A stretch of 64,000 bases of DNA from Geothrix sp. (GTDB lineage Bacteria > Acidobacteriota > Holophagae > Holophagales > Holophagaceae): assembly GCF_030219325.1 (NCBI RefSeq), contig NZ_CP126625.1, forward strand, positions 3,646,857-3,710,856, read 5' to 3'. Below are positions 8,955-16,921 of this stretch, piece after piece; positions within the stretch are counted from its first letter, which is position 1; each line of letters opens with the position of its first letter. Below the pieces are notes generated by a model. The model was given only the letters and a program-made list of their open reading frames with translations. It ran no database searches and was not told where the DNA came from. A program made the position numbers and the translations under genes.

Positions 8955-9674
8955 ATGTCCGAGCCCAAGATCCTGCTGGTGGAAGACGAGCTCAGCCTCG
9001 CCGAGGGCATCAAGCTCAACCTGGAGCTGGAAGGGCTCGCCTGCACCTGGATCCCCCGTGGGGACCAGGCCCTGAAGCAGATCCTGGCCGAGACCTACGA
9101 CCTGGTGATCCTCGACGTGATGCTGCCCGGCATGGACGGCTTCACCATCTGCGAGAAGGTGCGCGAGGCCAAGAACTTCACGCCCATCCTCTTCCTCACG
9201 GCCAAGAACACCGACGATGACCGCGTCCACGGCTTCGAGACCGGGGCCGACGACTACCTGGGCAAGCCCTTCCAGGTGCGGGAGCTGCTGCTGCGGGTGA
9301 GGGCCATCCTGCGCCGCGAGTCCTGGTACAAGAGCCGCGAGATCAGCAGCCGGCAGCCCTTCGGCCCCTACTGGGTGGACTTCGACAATTTCTGCGGCGA
9401 GGGCCCCGGCGGCGCCTTCCAACTGGGCGTGAAGGAATCCATGATCCTGAAGCTGCTCATGGAGCGGCCGGGCCAGGTGGTGAGCCGCACCGACATCCTG
9501 GACAAGGTTTGGGGCGAGGACGCCTACCCCACCAGCCGCACCGTGGACAACTTCATCGTCCGCATCCGCCGCGTGATGGAGGACGACCCGCACCACCCGA
9601 AGTGGGTCCACACCATCCGCAGCGTGGGCTACCAGTTCGATCCCGAGGGGAAGCAGCGCAAGGGCGAGGAGTAG
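8955..9674 (+). CDS. OmpR/PhoB-family response regulator (orphan)
   Basis: A 239-residue DNA-binding response regulator. The receiver domain (about 4-118) has acidic residues at 10-11, phospho-acceptor Asp54 in LVILDVMLPGMDG, and the TAK and GKPFQ signature residues. The winged-helix domain (about 135-230) contains the RTVDNFIVRIRRVME recognition-helix region and IRSVGYQF. No histidine kinase gene is adjacent, so its partner is encoded elsewhere. It is divergent from the glycosyltransferase gene and 99 bp upstream of a small outer-membrane barrel gene, which may be a target or a separate unit. Confidence 0.88.
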   Translation: MSEPKILLVEDELSLAEGIKLNLELEGLACTWIPRGDQALKQILAETYDLVILDVMLPGMDGFTICEKVREAKNFTPILFLTAKNTDDDRVHGFETGADDYLGKPFQVRELLLRVRAILRRESWYKSREISSRQPFGPYWVDFDNFCGEGPGGAFQLGVKESMILKLLMERPGQVVSRTDILDKVWGEDAYPTSRTVDNFIVRIRRVMEDDPHHPKWVHTIRSVGYQFDPEGKQRKGEE

Positions 9675-9734
9675 GCTTCATTGACAACCACAAGGTGTGA
9701 ACCTTTGGAGATGTAGGCTCACAGGTGGTTGTCC

Positions 9735-9759
9735 ATGCCCCACTGGCACCCAGTGGCAT
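9735..9759 (+). promoter_or_regulatory. Hairpin in the 5' leader of the barrel gene
   Basis: An inverted repeat ATGCC...ACTGG / CCAGTGGCAT forms a 10-bp stem with a 2-base bulge and a 3-base loop, ending just before the AAGGAG Shine-Dalgarno sequence at 9762-9767. It could be a weak terminator for the upstream regulator or a leader structure affecting translation. No U-tract follows. Confidence 0.35.
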
Positions 9760-9773
9760 CCCAAGGAGACACC

Positions 9774-10346
9774 ATGTCGCGCAACATCCAGCTGGCCGTC
9801 GTGTCTGCGGCCATGCTCGCCCTCGGCCCGGCTACCGCCAGCGCGGAGGAGCCGAGATTTGGCCTCCAGCTCCATGCCAGCCTCCCCAACGGAGACCTGA
9901 AGACCGCCGTCGACAACAAGCCCGGAGCAGGGCTGGGTGCCCATGTCACCTTCGACCTTGGCGGGGGCCATGTCCTCCGGCCGAGATTCGACGCGGTGTT
10001 CTTTCCCGAGGGCGCCTTCAACGGCTTCAAGACCAAGGCCCACGACCTCAGCCTGGGTGGTGACTATCTCTACTTTCCCGGTGGAAAGCCCGACGGCCTC
10101 TACCTGACCGCAGGCCTGGGACTCCACCGTTGGACCGTGGACACCACGACGCCGGCCGTGGGCTCGTCCCCGGCGACATCGGGAACCCAGTCCTCCTCTC
10201 GATTCGGGTACGCCGCGGGATTCGGATACAACTTCAACCGATCCGTGGGGACCGAGCTCCGCTTCGTCCGCACTCATTATGCCAATCAGACCGCCTGGGA
10301 TCCCTCCGCCAATTCCCTGCAGGCCGGGGTGACCTACAGGTTCTGA
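9774..10346 (+). CDS. Small outer-membrane beta-barrel protein
   Basis: A 190-residue protein with a signal peptide (MSRNIQLAVVSAAMLALGPA then TASA-EEP) followed by amphipathic strands: FGLQLHASLP, GLGAHVTFDLGGG, DLSLGGDYLYFP, YLTAGLGLHRW, GYAAGFGYNFN. It ends in Arg-Phe, as most outer-membrane barrels do. This pattern fits the 8-stranded OmpA/OmpW-like barrel class. The ATG at 9774 is preferred because AAGGAG lies 7 bases upstream and a signal peptide starts there; an in-frame ATG at 9729 would bury the signal. Its role is unknown. A strong hairpin terminator follows. Confidence 0.75.
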   Translation: MSRNIQLAVVSAAMLALGPATASAEEPRFGLQLHASLPNGDLKTAVDNKPGAGLGAHVTFDLGGGHVLRPRFDAVFFPEGAFNGFKTKAHDLSLGGDYLYFPGGKPDGLYLTAGLGLHRWTVDTTTPAVGSSPATSGTQSSSRFGYAAGFGYNFNRSVGTELRFVRTHYANQTAWDPSANSLQAGVTYRF

Positions 10347-10373
10347 ACCGATTCCGGGGCCCCGGGAACAGAC

Positions 10374-10404
10374 AGAAAACGGGGCGCGATGCGCCCCGTT
10401 TTCT
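10374..10404. terminator. Bidirectional intrinsic terminator between convergent genes
   Basis: A perfect 14-bp inverted repeat (AGAAAACGGGGCGC / GCGCCCCGTTTTCT) with a 3-base loop lies between the convergent barrel gene (ends 10346) and the gene ending at 10419. The A4/T4 tracts at the stem edges give a U-run on either transcript, so it can stop both. Confidence 0.9.
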
Positions 10405-10418
10405 GCATGGATCCGAAC

Positions 10419-11504
10419 CTATTTGACGTCGATGTCGCGGCTGCAGCCCAGCTTCTCGAAGGCCGCGCACTGGTCGGCGGCGGTGGCGGGGGCGGGTCCC
10501 AGCTTCACCTCGGCGAGTTCGGTCCGCTTCTCTTCGCCCTTGGCGAACTTCGCGTCTCCGACGACGGGCACGAAGGCCGGCAGCAAGGCCAGTTCACCGA
10601 CGGGGCCCTCGGGGCTCTTGGAAGCCGCGATGTCGCCGGCCCGGGCCAGCAGGGTGGCGCCGGGCGTGGCGCCCAGGCGGCGCAGATCCAGCCAGCCGAA
10701 GCCGGGATCGCGCAGCAGGTCCAGGTCGTCCTTGTCCAGCCAGGCCGCCAGGTCGTTCAGGGCCTTGGTCTGCACGGGGTCGGCCTTGCGGCGGGTCTTC
10801 TTCTCGCCGTTGATCTCGACTTCCTGCGGGGTGTCTTCGATCCAGGCCTTGGCCCGCTTCACCCACAGGGCGGTGATGGCCTTCTGCTCCGAGAAGCCCT
10901 CGGGGGCCTTGGGTCCCTTGGGAGCCTTGGCCTTCTTGCCCTTGGCGAGCGCCTCCGGCTCGGCCCAGCTGGGCGCGGCGGCGTCGACCTTGGGGTCGAG
11001 GAGCAGGCCCTTGATCTTGGCCAGCCGGGGTTCCAGGCCCTTGGGGCCGGTCTTGGCAGCGGCGCGGGCCGCGGCCTGCAGATCCTTCCAGGTGCCTTCG
11101 AGGAGGAGCTTCTTCCCCTCGGCATCGTAGAGGCCGTGGTTGGCGCGCAGCTTCCCGAGGTACGCCTCCGCCGCCGGCAGGACGGCCGAGGCCTTCTCGG
11201 GGATGTCGAGCTTGGCATTCACCAGCGCCTTGAGGGTCTCCCGCACCTCGATGGCCCGGGGGTGGCTGCGGTAGGTGCCCAGCTCATGGGCGGCCAGGGC
11301 GGCCCGGTGCAGGGTGTAGGCCAGCTTGCGCTGGGTGGGGCGGAGCTGGTCGAAGGGCTTGGCCGCGGGAACCTCGGGGTTCACCTCGGCGGGTTTCGCT
11401 TCGGGCGCGGGCACCTGGGCCGGGGCTGGCGGCGGTTCGGCGGGTGGCGTCTGGGCCAGGAGGCCCGAGGCTAGGATGAGGGCCATGGCCCAACGTCGCT
11501 GCAT
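10419..11504 (-). CDS. Secreted protein of unknown function, proline/alanine-rich N-terminus
   Basis: A 361-residue protein with a signal peptide (MQRRWAMALILASGLLAQ), then a Pro/Ala-rich linker (about 20-50) as in proteins that span the periplasm or sit near the cell wall. A mostly helical body with many Lys, Ala and Leu residues follows, including a low-complexity KGKKAKAPKGPKAPEG stretch near 195-210. Two cysteines near the C-terminus (AADQCAAFEKLGC) could form a disulfide. I do not recognise the family, and no catalytic motif stands out. It is downstream of the GTPase-kinase gene on the same strand (57-bp gap), so it could be read from the same transcript. Confidence 0.75.
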   Translation of the reverse strand: MQRRWAMALILASGLLAQTPPAEPPPAPAQVPAPEAKPAEVNPEVPAAKPFDQLRPTQRKLAYTLHRAALAAHELGTYRSHPRAIEVRETLKALVNAKLDIPEKASAVLPAAEAYLGKLRANHGLYDAEGKKLLLEGTWKDLQAAARAAAKTGPKGLEPRLAKIKGLLLDPKVDAAAPSWAEPEALAKGKKAKAPKGPKAPEGFSEQKAITALWVKRAKAWIEDTPQEVEINGEKKTRRKADPVQTKALNDLAAWLDKDDLDLLRDPGFGWLDLRRLGATPGATLLARAGDIAASKSPEGPVGELALLPAFVPVVGDAKFAKGEEKRTELAEVKLGPAPATAADQCAAFEKLGCSRDIDVK

Positions 11505-11561
11505 AAAGGACTCCTCGGTGAGGGTGCGGTGGAAGCCCCCATTATGCAGCAGGCGACAACC

Positions 11562-13952
11562 TCACGCCTCGACCGGAGTCTCTAGCAGTCGCTCAAGACT
11601 TTGCTTGAGCTGCTTTAGATCGAAGGGCTTACCCAGGTACGGCACCTGGCTTGCCTCCAGGAATTCGCGGGTCTTCGCGTCGAAGGCATCCCCGGTGGTG
11701 TAGAGGATCCGCTGCGTCATGACCGGCCGATGGGCCTTGAGCCACTCGAAGAGATCCATGCCCGATAGGCCCGGCATCCGGATGTCGGACACGATCACAT
11801 CGAAGCTGCCGGATTCGAGGCTCTGGATGGCCTCGTCGCCCCGGGTGCTGGAGGCGACCTCCAGGCCCCAGGCGCCCAGGGCATCCACGAGGCACTCGAG
11901 AAGGAAGGCTTCGTCGTCCACCACGAGGGCGCGCGCCCCCTTGAGTCCCCTGGGCGCGGCCGCAGGCGCGGGGACCTGTGACGCCGGGGGCAGCACCACA
12001 CTGGGCAGTTCGAGCAGGAAGGCGTTTCCCAGGCCCTCCTGACTGCGGGTGCTGAGACGGCCGCCGTGCTGCCGGACGATGATGTCGGCGATGGGCAGGC
12101 CCAGCGCCTCGGTGGTCGTGGCGTTGGCCGCGTCGAACAGCCCCGCCTGCTGGGCCTCGCCGAGGGCCGTGCCCGTGTCCTGGACCACCACCTGCAGGGC
12201 CTCGCCGCTGGTCCGGGTCGCCACCCGCAACCGCTTCATGGGGCTGAGCGCCATGGCCTGCAGGCCGTTCAGCAGGAGGTTGGTGAGCGCCTGCACCATG
12301 AGCCCGGGATCCACCGCGGTCATGGGCAGCGCGGGATCCAGGTTCAGCTCCAGGGAGACGCCCATCCGCTGGGCCTTGGCCTCCACCAGGGAGATCGACT
12401 CCTGCACCAGCAGGTTCAGCTGCGCCGGCAGGGGCCTGGCGCTGGGTGGATTGAGGACGGTCAGCAGGGGATGGAGCAGCGTCTGGATGGAGTCCACCGC
12501 CTTCACCAGCCGCGAGGCCTGCTCGGCCTGGTGGGGATCCATGGCCGATTCGGCGAGCAGCCGCGACTCCAGGAGCACGGGGGTGAGGCGGTTGGCCACT
12601 TCGTGGAACAGCGACGGAACCAGGCGGCCCAGGGCCTCGTGCTTCTGCGAGTGCACGAGCCGGTCCTCCAGGTCCTTCTGCTCGCTCATGTCGCGCACGA
12701 GGGCGGAGTAGGCCAGCACCCGGTCTTCGGTCCCGCGGACCGGCGCGTAGGTGATGTGGGCCGGAAACGCGAGGCCCCCCTTGCGGAGCCGCGTGGTGAC
12801 CATGTCCCGGATCACCTGCCCGCGGCCGATCTGCTGCGCCACCTGGTCCAGCTCACCCAGCAGGTTGTCCGGCGTCAGCTGGGCCATGTTGCGCCCGACG
12901 ATCTCGGGGCGGGAGTAGCCGAAGATGCGCTCCGCCGCCATGTTCCAGGTGAGGATCTTCCCGTCCGGGGAATACGAGATGACCGCCTCGCCGATGTTCT
13001 GCACGAGGCCTTCCAGATACTTCCGGGTCTTGAGGTTGTCCTGGTTCGCGCGATCCAGCTGGGTGTAGAGCTGGCTCAGCTCCTCATTCTTCTTCTCGAG
13101 CGTGTCCTTGGCCTGCTTCAGCTCGGAATAGAGCCGCGCCGTCTCCATGTTGGACTTGAGGGCGTCCTCCAGCAGTTCCTGCGCGTCGGCGACCTTGCCC
13201 GGAACCAGGTCCGCCACGCTGACGTTGCTGTGGCGCAGGACCGTGGACTCCACGGCGGGGGCCAGGGGCGCGTCCTGGGGCGGCGGGAGCTCCCGCATGC
13301 TGGAGCGCACGTTGGACTCGATGAGGTTCAGCATCTCGTCGAAGTCCTTGATCTTCTTGTCCAGGTGGTACTTCTTGAAGGTGTAGCCCACGGTCTCGCG
13401 GGTGATGGACAGGAAGGTGTCCAGCACGCCGTTGCCGCGGTTGGCCACGGATTCGAAGTAGGGCACGCTGCGGAAGTTCAGCCGGCGGTTCATGACGCCC
13501 ACGGCCATGGCATCCGGAAGGTCGCGCTTGTTGTACTGGATGACGAAGGGGATCTGCTTGATGTTCAGGCGGTTGGCGTTGAGGTTGTGGTAGAGGTTCG
13601 ACAGCGAGTCCACGTTGTCCTGCATCTTCTCTTCGCTGGAATCCGCCACGAAGACCACGCCATCGGCCCCGCCCAGCACCACGCGGCGGCTGGCGTCGTA
13701 CTGCACCTGCCCCGGCACCGTGTAGATCTGCAGGTGGATGGCGTTGCCGTAGATGTAGCCCAGATTGATGGGCAGCAGGTCGAAGAAGAGGGTGCGGTCC
13801 TCCTGGGTGTTGACGGAGAACATTTCACCGCGCTGCTGGTCCGAGCACATGGCGTGCAGGGATTGCAGATTGGTCGTCTTTCCCGACAGGCCTGGCCCGT
13901 AATAGACCAGCTTGAGCAGGATCTCATTGGCACGGGTATTGAACTGAACCAT
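11562..13952 (-). CDS. MglA-type GTPase / PAS / histidine kinase / receiver fusion protein
   Basis: A 796-residue cytosolic protein joining a small Ras-like GTPase of the MglA class to a hybrid sensor kinase. The GTPase (about 1-195) has P-loop GPGLSGKT (19-26), the MglA switch TVPGQ (78-82) and base-binding NKRD (141-144). A coiled coil (about 255-310) links to a PAS domain (about 312-425). The kinase region has candidate phospho-acceptor His450 in SLFHEVANRLTPV, an N box (about 553-567) and a degenerate G1 box (DTGTALG, with GLPIADIIV as G2). A receiver domain (672-790) has Asp679/680, phospho-acceptor Asp723 and Lys775. The P-loop and NKRD are intact, so the GTPase should bind nucleotide. 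It could couple GTP state to phosphorelay and possibly to polarity or motility. There is no membrane segment. Confidence 0.9.
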   Translation of the reverse strand: MVQFNTRANEILLKLVYYGPGLSGKTTNLQSLHAMCSDQQRGEMFSVNTQEDRTLFFDLLPINLGYIYGNAIHLQIYTVPGQVQYDASRRVVLGGADGVVFVADSSEEKMQDNVDSLSNLYHNLNANRLNIKQIPFVIQYNKRDLPDAMAVGVMNRRLNFRSVPYFESVANRGNGVLDTFLSITRETVGYTFKKYHLDKKIKDFDEMLNLIESNVRSSMRELPPPQDAPLAPAVESTVLRHSNVSVADLVPGKVADAQELLEDALKSNMETARLYSELKQAKDTLEKKNEELSQLYTQLDRANQDNLKTRKYLEGLVQNIGEAVISYSPDGKILTWNMAAERIFGYSRPEIVGRNMAQLTPDNLLGELDQVAQQIGRGQVIRDMVTTRLRKGGLAFPAHITYAPVRGTEDRVLAYSALVRDMSEQKDLEDRLVHSQKHEALGRLVPSLFHEVANRLTPVLLESRLLAESAMDPHQAEQASRLVKAVDSIQTLLHPLLTVLNPPSARPLPAQLNLLVQESISLVEAKAQRMGVSLELNLDPALPMTAVDPGLMVQALTNLLLNGLQAMALSPMKRLRVATRTSGEALQVVVQDTGTALGEAQQAGLFDAANATTTEALGLPIADIIVRQHGGRLSTRSQEGLGNAFLLELPSVVLPPASQVPAPAAAPRGLKGARALVVDDEAFLLECLVDALGAWGLEVASSTRGDEAIQSLESGSFDVIVSDIRMPGLSGMDLFEWLKAHRPVMTQRILYTTGDAFDAKTREFLEASQVPYLGKPFDLKQLKQSLERLLETPVEA

Positions 13953-14075
13953 GGGTTCGCCAGGAAAATAGTGGAATTCAGCCTACCACGGCGGGCCGTG
14001 GCACAAGGCGCCTCTCCGATTCAACGGCAAGCCCCGTGCTAGCATGACCTTTTCCACTTTTTGAGGTTCCCGACG

Positions 14076-14109
14076 CGATGACCGTCCCGACCCATGTCGC
14101 GATCATTAT
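14076..14109 (+). repeat. First copy of duplicated uppS start region
   Basis: A 34-bp block containing ATG (14078) and the first ten uppS codons (MTVPTHVAII). It is repeated 106 bp downstream at 14182-14215 with a single mismatch (G at 14101, A at 14207). From this ATG the frame stops at 14174-14176 after 32 codons, so this copy cannot produce the enzyme but could be a short leader ORF. Confidence 0.9.
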
Positions 14110-14113
14110 CTCG

Positions 14114-14132
14114 GTATGCCCTCCGGGCATAC
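14114..14132 (+). repeat. Short perfect hairpin between the two uppS start copies
   Basis: GTATGCCC, a 3-base loop, then GGGCATAC: an 8-bp perfect stem. It lies inside the 72-bp segment separating the duplicated blocks and would form in the leader RNA of uppS. Its origin and role are unknown. Confidence 0.7.
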
Positions 14133-14181
14133 TCGAGGCCGCCCACGCGGACTTCCCTGGCACTTCGGGCCTTTAGGCACA

Positions 14182-14215
14182 CGATGACCGTCCCGACCCA
14201 TGTCGCAATCATTAT
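14182..14215 (+). repeat. Second copy of duplicated uppS start region (functional start)
   Basis: This copy matches 14076-14109 at 33 of 34 bases but continues into the conserved IMDGNGRW motif, so the ATG at 14184 is the productive start. The Shine-Dalgarno match before it is poor (only AGG, about 6 bases upstream). Confidence 0.9.
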
Positions 14216-14870
14216 GGACGGCAACGGCCGCTGGGCGGCCCAGCGGGGATGGCCCCGCATCAAGGGGCACAAGGCCGGAGTCCAGACCGTGGAGCGCATC
14301 CTCGAGGCGGCCTCCGAGGCCGGCATCCGGCACCTCAGCCTCTATGCCTTCTCCACCGAGAACTGGAAGCGCCCGGCCCAGGAGGTCGCGGCCCTCATGG
14401 CCCTGCTGCGCATGTACCTGCGCATGTTCGTCCACCAGTTGGCCCGGAAGGGCATCCGCTTCCACCACCTGGGCGCCACCGAGGGCATGCCCGTGGGCAT
14501 CCTGGCGGACATGCGGACCCTGGAGGAGGCCACGGCCCAGAACACGGGCATGACCTTCCACCTGGCCGTGAACTACGGCTCGCGCCTGGAACTGGCCCAG
14601 GCCGCGCGACGCTGCGTGGAGGACGGTCTCCGTCCGGAAGCGATCGATGAAAACGCCCTGTCCGCCCGCCTCTGGACCGCCGGGGTGCCCGACGTGGATC
14701 TCCTCATCCGGACCAGCGGCGAGCACCGCATCTCCAACTTCCTGCTCTGGCAGTCCGCCTACGCGGAGCTCTACCTGACCGACCTCCTCTGGCCGGACTT
14801 CGGTCCCGCGGAACTGCAGGCAGCCCTTGAGGACTATGCCCAGCGCGAACGGCGCTTCGGGGGGATCTGA
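14184..14870 (+). CDS. uppS: Isoprenyl transferase (undecaprenyl diphosphate synthase)
   Basis: A 228-residue cis-prenyltransferase that condenses isopentenyl diphosphate units onto farnesyl diphosphate to make the C55 carrier lipid for wall and O-antigen synthesis. Seen: the catalytic region IMDGNGRWA (about 10-18), the HKAGVQTVERIL segment, LYAFSTENWKRP, and the C-terminal RTSGEHRISNFLLWQSAYAE substrate-binding motif. The start at 14184 follows the family's usual N-terminus. An in-frame ATG at 14094 would add 30 unrelated residues encoded by the odd duplicated leader. It heads uppS-cdsA-dxr-rseP, with its stop overlapping the cdsA ATG as ATCTGATG. Confidence 0.95.
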   Translation: MTVPTHVAIIMDGNGRWAAQRGWPRIKGHKAGVQTVERILEAASEAGIRHLSLYAFSTENWKRPAQEVAALMALLRMYLRMFVHQLARKGIRFHHLGATEGMPVGILADMRTLEEATAQNTGMTFHLAVNYGSRLELAQAARRCVEDGLRPEAIDENALSARLWTAGVPDVDLLIRTSGEHRISNFLLWQSAYAELYLTDLLWPDFGPAELQAALEDYAQRERRFGGI

Positions 14871-15757
14871 TGGAACGGACCACGCCCAAGGTGGATACCA
14901 AGAACATGACTGTGCGCGTGACGACGGCCCTGGTCTTCGGCGTCTTCTTCTTCAGCCTCCTCTGGTTCGGGGATCAGCCCTGGGCACCCTGGACCTTCCT
15001 GGCGGTCATGGCGGGGGCCATCGTCATGGGCATGCGGGAGATGACGCTCATCGCCCGGGCCCGGGGCTTCAATCCCTCGCTCGTGGCGGGCGTGTTGGTG
15101 GCCTGGGGCTTCCTCGGCCACTTCTTCCTCTCCACCGGTCATCAGGATCCCCTGCCCCTCTGGCTGGTGCTCGGCTTCGGCGCCTTCATCATCCACTTCG
15201 GCGCCCTGTTCTTCGACGGGAAGCTGGAGGAGGCCCTGCCCAGCCAGGCCATCACCTGGCTCGGCGCCCTGTACCTGGGCCTGGGGCTGGGGCTCCAGCT
15301 GAAGCTCTTCACGCTCCAGGGCTCCCTGCCCAGGACCGGCAGCCGGCTGATCCTCTCCCTCTTCATCATCACGTGGTTCGGGGACACGGCCGCCTACTTC
15401 GTGGGCAGCTTCTTCGGCAAGCACAAGCTGGCTCCGCGGGTCAGCCCCAAGAAGAGCTGGGAGGGCGCCTTCGGCAACCTGGGGGGCAACCTGCTCGGTG
15501 CCTTCCTCATGCAGGTCACCGTCTGTCCCGAGTGGACCGCCGTGGACATCGTGGCCCTGGCCCTGCTGCTGGGTACCGTGGGGCAGCTGGGCGACCTGGT
15601 CGAGAGCACCTGGAAGCGCAGTGCCGGCGTGAAGGATTCCAATGCCGGCGGCGTGTCCATCCCCGGCCACGGCGGCATGCTCGACCGCGTGGACAGCCTG
15701 GTCTTCGCCGCCCCGGCGCTCTACGCCTACCTGCACTTCGTCAAGGGATTCAACTAG
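14870..15757 (+). CDS. cdsA: Phosphatidate cytidylyltransferase
   Basis: A 295-residue inner-membrane enzyme making CDP-diacylglycerol from CTP and phosphatidate, the branch point of phospholipid synthesis. Several hydrophobic helices fill the N-terminal half. The C-terminal family signature is clear: TWFGDTAAYFVGSFFGKHKLAPRVSPKKSWEG is read in pieces as the FGDTAAY metal site and the SPKKSWEG motif, then QLGDLVESTWKR and DSNAGGVSIPGHGGMLDRVDS. It starts on the ATG at 14870, sharing a base with the uppS stop. The next gene, dxr, begins directly after its stop. Confidence 0.95.
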   Translation: MERTTPKVDTKNMTVRVTTALVFGVFFFSLLWFGDQPWAPWTFLAVMAGAIVMGMREMTLIARARGFNPSLVAGVLVAWGFLGHFFLSTGHQDPLPLWLVLGFGAFIIHFGALFFDGKLEEALPSQAITWLGALYLGLGLGLQLKLFTLQGSLPRTGSRLILSLFIITWFGDTAAYFVGSFFGKHKLAPRVSPKKSWEGAFGNLGGNLLGAFLMQVTVCPEWTAVDIVALALLLGTVGQLGDLVESTWKRSAGVKDSNAGGVSIPGHGGMLDRVDSLVFAAPALYAYLHFVKGFN

Positions 15758-16912
15758 GTGCGATCCCTCGCCCTCCTCGGCTCCACCGGGAGCATCGGCA
15801 CCTCCACCCTGGACGTGGTGCTGGCCCACCCGGAACGGCTGTCGGTGGTGGCCCTGGCGGCGGGTCGGAACCGGGACCTGCTGAAGGCGCAGTGCGAGGC
15901 CTTCCGGCCCCGCTGCGTCTCGGTGGGCACGCGGGAGGACGCCCACTGGCTGCGGTCCGTCCTGCCCTACCAGCCTGACCTCCACTGGGGGGCCGAGGGG
16001 CTCCTGGCCTGCGCCCTCCACGCGGATGCCGACACCGTGGTGGCCGCCGTGGTGGGCAGCGCCGGGCTGGCCAGCACCGAAGCCGCCCTGCGGGCCGGGC
16101 GCCGGGTCTGCGTGGCCAACAAGGAATCGCTGGTGGTGGGGGGGGCCCTCATGCACGAGGCCGCCCTGGCCGGAGGAGGGGAGCTGCTGCCCGTGGACAG
16201 CGAGCACGCCGCCCTGCACCAGCTGCTGGCGGACCGGGATCCCGCCACCATCCGGGAGGTGCGCATCACCGCCAGCGGCGGGCCCTTCCGCGACTGGCCC
16301 CTGGCGCGCATCCAGGAGGCCACGGTGGCCCAGGCCCTGAACCATCCCACCTGGAAGATGGGCCCTAAGATCACCATCGACAGCGCCACCCTCATGAACA
16401 AGGGGCTGGAGGTCATCGAGGCCTCGGTGCTCTTCGGCCTCCACGCCGATCAGGTGGCGGTCACCGTGCATCCCCAGAGCCAGGTCCACGCCATGGTCGG
16501 CTTCCACGACGGCAGCTACCAGCTGCAGGTCTGCGCCAACGACATGAAGGTGCCCATCCAGTACTGCCTCCTCTACCCGGAGAAGCAGCCGGGCCCCGTG
16601 GCCCCCTATGCCTGGGACGGGGCCCGCGCCTGGACCTTCGAGCCCCCGGACCTGGATCGCTTCCCCTGTCTGGGCCTGGCCTTCGAGGCCCTCCGGGCGG
16701 GAGGCACGGCCCCGGCCCTCCTGAATGCCGCCAATGAGGTGGCAGTCGCCGCTTTCCTCCAAGGGCGGCTCCGATTCTGGGACATCCAGGCCTGCAACCG
16801 CGAGACCCTCGCCCGGATTCCCGTCGTTCCGGCAGGGTCCCTGGAAGAAGTGCTGGGTGCGGACGGGGCCGCAAGGCGTCATGCTGAAGGTTGGGTCCAA
16901 GCCCGGACCTGA
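15758..16912 (+). CDS. dxr: 1-deoxy-D-xylulose 5-phosphate reductoisomerase
   Basis: A 384-residue NADPH-dependent enzyme of the MEP isoprenoid pathway, giving 2-C-methyl-D-erythritol 4-phosphate. Seen: the nucleotide loop LLGSTGSIGTSTLDV at the N-terminus, the VANKESLVVGG segment, the metal and substrate site PVDSEHAALHQ, ITASGGPFRDW and the NHPTWKMGPKITIDSATLMNKGLEVIEA block. It uses a GTG start immediately after the cdsA stop, so translation is probably coupled. The pathway precedes the product of uppS in the same operon. Confidence 0.95.
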   Translation: MRSLALLGSTGSIGTSTLDVVLAHPERLSVVALAAGRNRDLLKAQCEAFRPRCVSVGTREDAHWLRSVLPYQPDLHWGAEGLLACALHADADTVVAAVVGSAGLASTEAALRAGRRVCVANKESLVVGGALMHEAALAGGGELLPVDSEHAALHQLLADRDPATIREVRITASGGPFRDWPLARIQEATVAQALNHPTWKMGPKITIDSATLMNKGLEVIEASVLFGLHADQVAVTVHPQSQVHAMVGFHDGSYQLQVCANDMKVPIQYCLLYPEKQPGPVAPYAWDGARAWTFEPPDLDRFPCLGLAFEALRAGGTAPALLNAANEVAVAAFLQGRLRFWDIQACNRETLARIPVVPAGSLEEVLGADGAARRHAEGWVQART

Positions 16913-16921
16913 TCCTTCCGG

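Noticed and set aside
14094-14183. Extended uppS start adding 30 residues
   Set aside because: The family begins near MTVPTHVAIIMDG, and the extra residues come from the duplicated and inserted leader.
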